DNA of 64,000 nucleotides. Origin: Cristatella mucedo (taxonomy: Eukaryota > Bryozoa > Phylactolaemata > Cristatellidae). The number at the start of each line of letters is the position of its first letter. Position 1 is the stretch's first letter. The notes under the pieces were generated by a model. That model was not told the origin of the DNA and did not search any database. It saw only the letters and a list, made by a program, of their open reading frames with translations. The stretch lies in assembly GCA_009760855.2 (NCBI GenBank), contig WPIO01000012.1:3481501-3545500 (forward strand). Reading direction: 5' to 3'. Below, piece by piece: positions 60,371 through 64,000 of the stretch. The translations under genes and the position numbers were made by a program.

Positions 60371-60731
60371 AATGCTCCCCAATACTGATAGACATAGCTT
60401 CACGTAGTTTACTGTAGCTGTCGATGTGTTTCTTTTTTGCTTAATCTGTCTTGTACAAAGGTTATCTAGCCTTACTTTGTTCGGATCCCTGTTCCTAATA
60501 GTAATGGATGTGATTGAAGCTACTGACTTAGTAGTTGCCACTGAAACTGAACTGCTGCTACTGTATAAATGCTGTTGCATATCATCCACTGCATTTCTAG
60601 TGCTAGTGAGTCCTGTTCATCTGCAGCATGTCGTGGCAATGAATGCTTTGAAGCTGTTCCCACAAAAGCTGAACTAGCCGACAACAGCACGTGCTCCCGG
60701 TTGTAAGCCATGCTGTGGTGCTTCGTTGCAG

Positions 60732-60865
60732 CCAGATATTCGGCAGCCAGCTGGACATCCATAGCGGTGGTATCGATCTCATATTTCCTCATCACGAGAA
60801 CGAGCTGGCTCAGTCAGAAGCATACCACAGCTGTGGCCAGTGGGCCCACTATTGGCTGCATACAG
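60732..60865 (+). CDS. CARS2: CARS2 exon 7 (zinc-site His-His-Glu)
   Basis: 134 bases from the acceptor gcttcgttgcag to the donor gtatcc. It encodes [18 protein letters not shown], then [14 protein letters not shown] and WAHYWLHTG. The HHENE residues complete the zinc site. [19 protein letters not shown] resembles mitochondrial CARS2 more than the cytosolic enzyme. Confidence 0.96.
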
Positions 60866-61034
60866 GTATCCCTCTTTTGTTTTGTCCCTTCCAGCTCAGG
60901 ACGGTACTCTTTCGAAGCTCCTTGGCCAGCTTTGAGATACATGCTGTGCCGGCTAACGAAAGAAGCTACAGCAGCCTCACATCTCTTGTTTTTGCAATCG
61001 CGTCCGAGCACCTCTGTGCTTGATTTGTGTGTAG

Positions 61035-61169
61035 GTTTACTGCACTCGGGAAGCGAGGCCAGTAAAATGTCAAAGTCGCTGAAGAACTTCGTCACTGTCG
61101 ACCAGATGCTGGAGCGCTACTCAGCCAGCCAGTTCAGGCTGTTCTGCTTGCTGTCGTCGTACAGGAACA
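61035..61169 (+). CDS. CARS2: CARS2 exon 8 (KMSKS loop)
   Basis: 135 bases from the acceptor ttgtgtgtag to the donor gtgagc. It encodes GLLHSGSEASKMSKSLKN, then FVTVDQMLERYSASQFRLF and LLSSYRN. KMSKS closes over ATP during cysteine activation. The short SGSEAS before it replaces a longer Gly/Lys segment in vertebrates. Intron 7 is 169 bases. Confidence 0.96.
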
Positions 61170-61387
61170 GTGAGCGCTGGCAGTCGAGCTGCTGGTTCCG
61201 TTGCACTCAAGCTGCCCACAAAAGCTGCTCTCTGCACGTCTTTTGCTCATGCATGTCCATCGCTCATGCATGTCCATCGCTCACGTCGATCTCCTCTGGG
61301 CTGCATGGGCATTGTCGTGCTTCTGGTGTTGCTGCCTACTGAGCACCACACTGTTAACGATGCCGTCGTGTAACTCCCTGCTTGCAG

Positions 61388-61526
61388 AAATCGAGTACAG
61401 CGACGACTCAATGAAGGCAGCTGTCAGAATGCACAAGCAGATTGACTCTTTCTTGTCGACAGCCGACAGTTATGTCAGTGGCCAATGGACGTGCAGCCCC
61501 ATAAATGAGGCCATGCTTTCGCGAAG
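61388..61526 (+). CDS. CARS2: CARS2 exon 9 (last one in the window)
   Basis: 139 bases from the acceptor ctgcttgcag to the donor gttagt. It encodes KIEYSDDSMKAAVRMHKQI, then DSFLSTADSYVSGQW and INEAMLSR. I(D/E)YSDxxM opens the stem-contact/anticodon-binding region. It leaves in phase 2. The remaining ~150 residues (DALxDDFDTP and the C-terminal domain) were not found up to 64,000, so the gene continues beyond the window. Confidence 0.9.
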
Positions 61527-61529
61527 GTT

Positions 61530-62335
61530 AGTGGTGACTGGCGTGTGGGTGGGGATGAAGCTGTTAGGCCAGTGTTTGCTGACCATTCGGCGTTGCTTGC
61601 AAAGAAAGTGTCAGATGCTTCTAGCTCTGTGTGCCATGCTTTCAGTGACATATGTGTGAACGTTGCCGTTCATGTGTCTTGGGGGAGCAGAGATATAAAT
61701 GGAAGTGTGCTGCTGGGCAGGAAGAGGCAACGCTATCTATTTCTCAATAGAATGATGTCCTAACGCCCTTCTTCCCTTCTCTCCCTTTCTTTACCTCCTT
61801 TGTCCAAGTAGCTGTATTAAGGAGTGTAGACGTTGAGAGCTTGCTCCCGAGTTAAAATCCTAATCCATGTGTATCTTTGTATCTGTCAATTGAAATAAGC
61901 CATTACTGAGCAGTGCACAGTACTTTTATGTGGCACTTGGGGAGGGAGCTACCTAAAGGGTGACCACGAATGCCATCGGCAGGCCAAAGGACTCCCATCA
62001 TGCATTCTCTTCAGTGACTGTGGACTTGGACTCGAACACAAAAGTGATGTATGTAGGAATAAAGAGTGTTACTGCACAGTGTTGTAATCACTCACGGTGT
62101 AGGCAGTAAACCTCCATAACGTGCAAGCAACGTTTTACTAATCATAATACTATTACAATAAGTTGTGTATAGCATTGTATAGGAACCAGACATGCAGTGT
62201 ATCATAATGAAGTGCAAGATATCATGCTTGTCAAGCATGCAAAAGCACATGAGTATCATACTTAGTCCAGCATGTCAGTGAAAGTTTATTAATATGCAGT
62301 GCTAAATGAGTTGCCCAATCACGATTAGCAATCAC
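61530..62335 (+). other. CARS2 intron 9 start or intergenic, nothing recognised
   Basis: The open frame at 61,545-61,763 has no CARS2 resemblance and no matching splice phase. No repeat is recognised before the (ATT)n at 62,337. Confidence 0.4.
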
Positions 62336-62336
62336 C

Positions 62337-62368
<32 letters not shown>

Positions 62369-62395
62369 CACTTGATAAAGCGCCCTGACTGAACC
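62337..62395 (-). mobile_element. L2-like tail fragment
   Basis: (ATT)9-10 on the minus strand beside GGGCGCTTTATCAAGTGCAT. Confidence 0.7.
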
Positions 62396-63480
62396 CTTAG
62401 GGCATAGAGCAAACAAAGCATTAACTGAATATCTGTTGAAACTTCTCCAAGCACACTGTAAATTTGATAAAAGCGGCGAGTCTTCAGTTGGGATACGACC
62501 CACCGGAGCCCTGAGTTTTCTATCTGATTCATCTCAGAGATGCTCACACGTCATTGCTGTAATGCAAACCAAACTCGAGAGTGCTGTAGAAAAAAATATT
62601 GTGCACCCTTATCCGTGTGCTTAAGGTCGTTATCCGGTTGAAAAATTAAACTATATTCACAAAACCTGTTACTAGTCACTACAACGATCTAGAGCTGTTC
62701 TAAATAAGTGTCCTGTGTCATGATACCGGGTATCCTGTGCAAGAAAGCCAAGCCTACCACTACAGAACCAACTGCTTGCCACCAAATTTCATCCTTCTGA
62801 AGGTAGCTCTACCAAAGATGGTAAACTTACTGCTGTTGCTTCATATGACTTTCCTCCAGTCTTCGTAGGTCCAATGTGCTCCCTCCCGAAACCAAAAAAT
62901 CAAGGTTAGCTGATTCAATTGCCTCATTTATATCCACTAATTTAAGCGAGAAAGTTCGTTCTTACCTTCATCACACCGAAAGAGGGTGCACTTGTGGCAA
63001 GATGGCACAGTGGTGTCTGCCGTGACCAGTACTTGCAGAAGTGACATGTAATAGACATGTAATAGTACGTATACTATGCCTTAGCAAAGCGAGTCCACAG
63101 GCAGTGAGCCGCTAGAAGCAGCAGAAGAGCCTTAACGGCTATCACCACAGTTTGCAGTGGGCAATACCGGATTGCCTATTGTAGGACTTTAATCCACGAT
63201 CTGGGTCGTGTAAAGCAAGCACCTTAACTCTGGACTAATGCCCTAACCACTACAAACAAGCTCCTTTGTGCATGATGGACAGAAGTGGCTTCTTTTTTAC
63301 TCCAGTAAATATACATTGTTCAGCTAGTCACCACCTAATTGGCTCAATCCCTCTCTGTTTAAGTCAGTTTATCCTCGAAGGTTTAGTGGCACGTGGGCTG
63401 CCGGGTCTCTTTGCTGTATCCGTGGTACCGGTCTTAGCCATCTTTGCCATGTTGTACCTCACCGTAGTCTCCAAAAACAG
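62396..63480 (-). pseudogene. Fossil Tc1/mariner transposase, copy 2 (split by a SINE)
   Basis: Minus strand across many stops: a linker GTTDTAKRPGSPRATKP (63,370-63,460; family pattern RSGRPRKT), then PDNDLKHTDKGAQ (catalytic-Asp block, about 62,610) and MNQIENSGLRWVVSQLK (family pattern LNPIENLW..LK, about 62,500). The same ordered DNA blocks occur at 10,880-11,665. A SINE-A at 63,105-63,260 interrupts it. Confidence 0.7.
63105..63260 (-). mobile_element. SINE-A inside the Tc1 fossil
   Basis: Minus strand: GTTAAGGTGCTTGCTTTACA head, CCCAGATCGTGGATTAAAGT, body CCGGTATTGCCCACTGCAAA, end AAGGCTCTTCTGCTGCTTC. Confidence 0.8.
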
Positions 63481-63489
63481 ACTGCAGTC

Positions 63490-63945
63490 GTTTTGAAGCC
63501 TGCCACGGCTTGGCTCCTCCATACCTAGCTGAACTGCTGCACCAGTTTCAGCCTCTTCGCGCCCTCAGGTCCTGTGTGGACAATAAATTAGCTGTCCCGT
63601 TCCTCTGCTTAAAGACCGTTGGTGACAGAAGCTTTAGCTCTGCAGTCCCTAGACTGTGGAACTCGCTTCCACAATTCTTACGCAACAACTACTCTCCTAC
63701 TGCCGACTATGGCACATCCTTTTCAGCGGTCTTGAGCTGCTGCTTCTATGCTACTCACTACCTCAACTGCTCTCCTGACTCTGCTATGCTTCCCACTTTC
63801 TCTTTGTTGCGTGAAGTCTGTTGGCTACCGAATGCGTACCGAAAGCTGCTTAGGCTGTGAGTGCGCTATACAAAACTCTCCTGCGTAACTCCCACATGGT
63901 CTTTATGACTTTGTGGAGTTACAGATGGAGATACATTACAAGATG
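63490..63945 (+). mobile_element. LINE family B, 3' end
   Basis: The 116-codon frame at 63,510-63,860 carries PPYLAELLHQFQPLRALRS, DNKLAVPFL and PRLWNSLPQFL, then the 3' UTR ending AGTTACAGATGGAGATACAT. The best-preserved C-terminus of this family in the window. The last 50 bases of the window show nothing. Confidence 0.85.
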
Positions 63946-64000
63946 CTTTAAAATTTGGAGAACCGCCATTTATAAATGGATTTAAAGTATAGAAGATGCA

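Noticed and set aside
61545-61763. Open frame as CARS2 exon 10
   Set aside because: No DDFDTP-type residues and no acceptor giving the required phase.

Overview
This is animal nuclear DNA, most likely from an invertebrate. It has spliced genes with GT-AG introns, four recognisable animal genes split over small exons, many decayed LINE, SINE and DNA-transposon copies, and long microsatellites. There are no operons, no bacterial gene density and no CRISPR array. I cannot name the species. A SPIN-type hAT copy and several L2/CR1-like LINEs would fit many invertebrates.

Host genes, left to right. (1) 118-499 (+): the last two coding exons of PCID2 (TREX-2 / nuclear mRNA export PCI protein), with poly(A) signals near 766 and 811. 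(2) 13,933-15,328 (-): three SPRY-domain exons of a SPRYD7 (C13orf1/CLLD6) homologue; its first exon and its exact C-terminus are not resolved. (3) 24,221-33,472 (-): two exons of nocturnin (NOCT), covering most of the EEP phosphatase domain, separated by an 8.4-kb intron full of repeats. The N-terminal exon(s) were not found. (4) 45,126-61,526 (+): nine exons of mitochondrial cysteinyl-tRNA synthetase (CARS2), from the initiator ATG through the KMSKS loop. All nine splice phases agree. The last ~150 residues lie outside the window. As I recall, the human orthologues of PCID2, SPRYD7 and CARS2 are all on chromosome 13, so the window may keep old linkage.

Mobile DNA fills most of the rest. The commonest is an L2/CR1-like LINE. 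Its longest copy (39,200-42,150, -) keeps part of the endonuclease and the reverse transcriptase; about 20 more copies are 5'-truncated and end in a hairpin-like tail with (ATT)n. A second LINE family (called B here) has at least five 3' ends. Two tRNA-headed SINE groups occur: SINE-A, and SINE-B, which carries the L2-type tail. DNA transposons include two fossil Tc1/mariner transposases, a 187-bp SPIN-like hAT MITE with a perfect 8-bp target duplication, two further hAT-like elements with target duplications, and an unusual 733-bp inverted-repeat element in CARS2 intron 4.

The most interesting points are these. The SPIN-like element belongs to a family known for horizontal transfer between phyla. 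The 733-bp element carries a telomere-like array and a ~65-bp inverted, almost perfect copy of the CARS2 exon 5/intron 5 junction, so the pre-mRNA could fold over that splice donor. A GC-AG intron occurs in CARS2. A 21-bp minisatellite is open in several reading frames. All calls were made by eye from sequence and remembered family features; no search was run.
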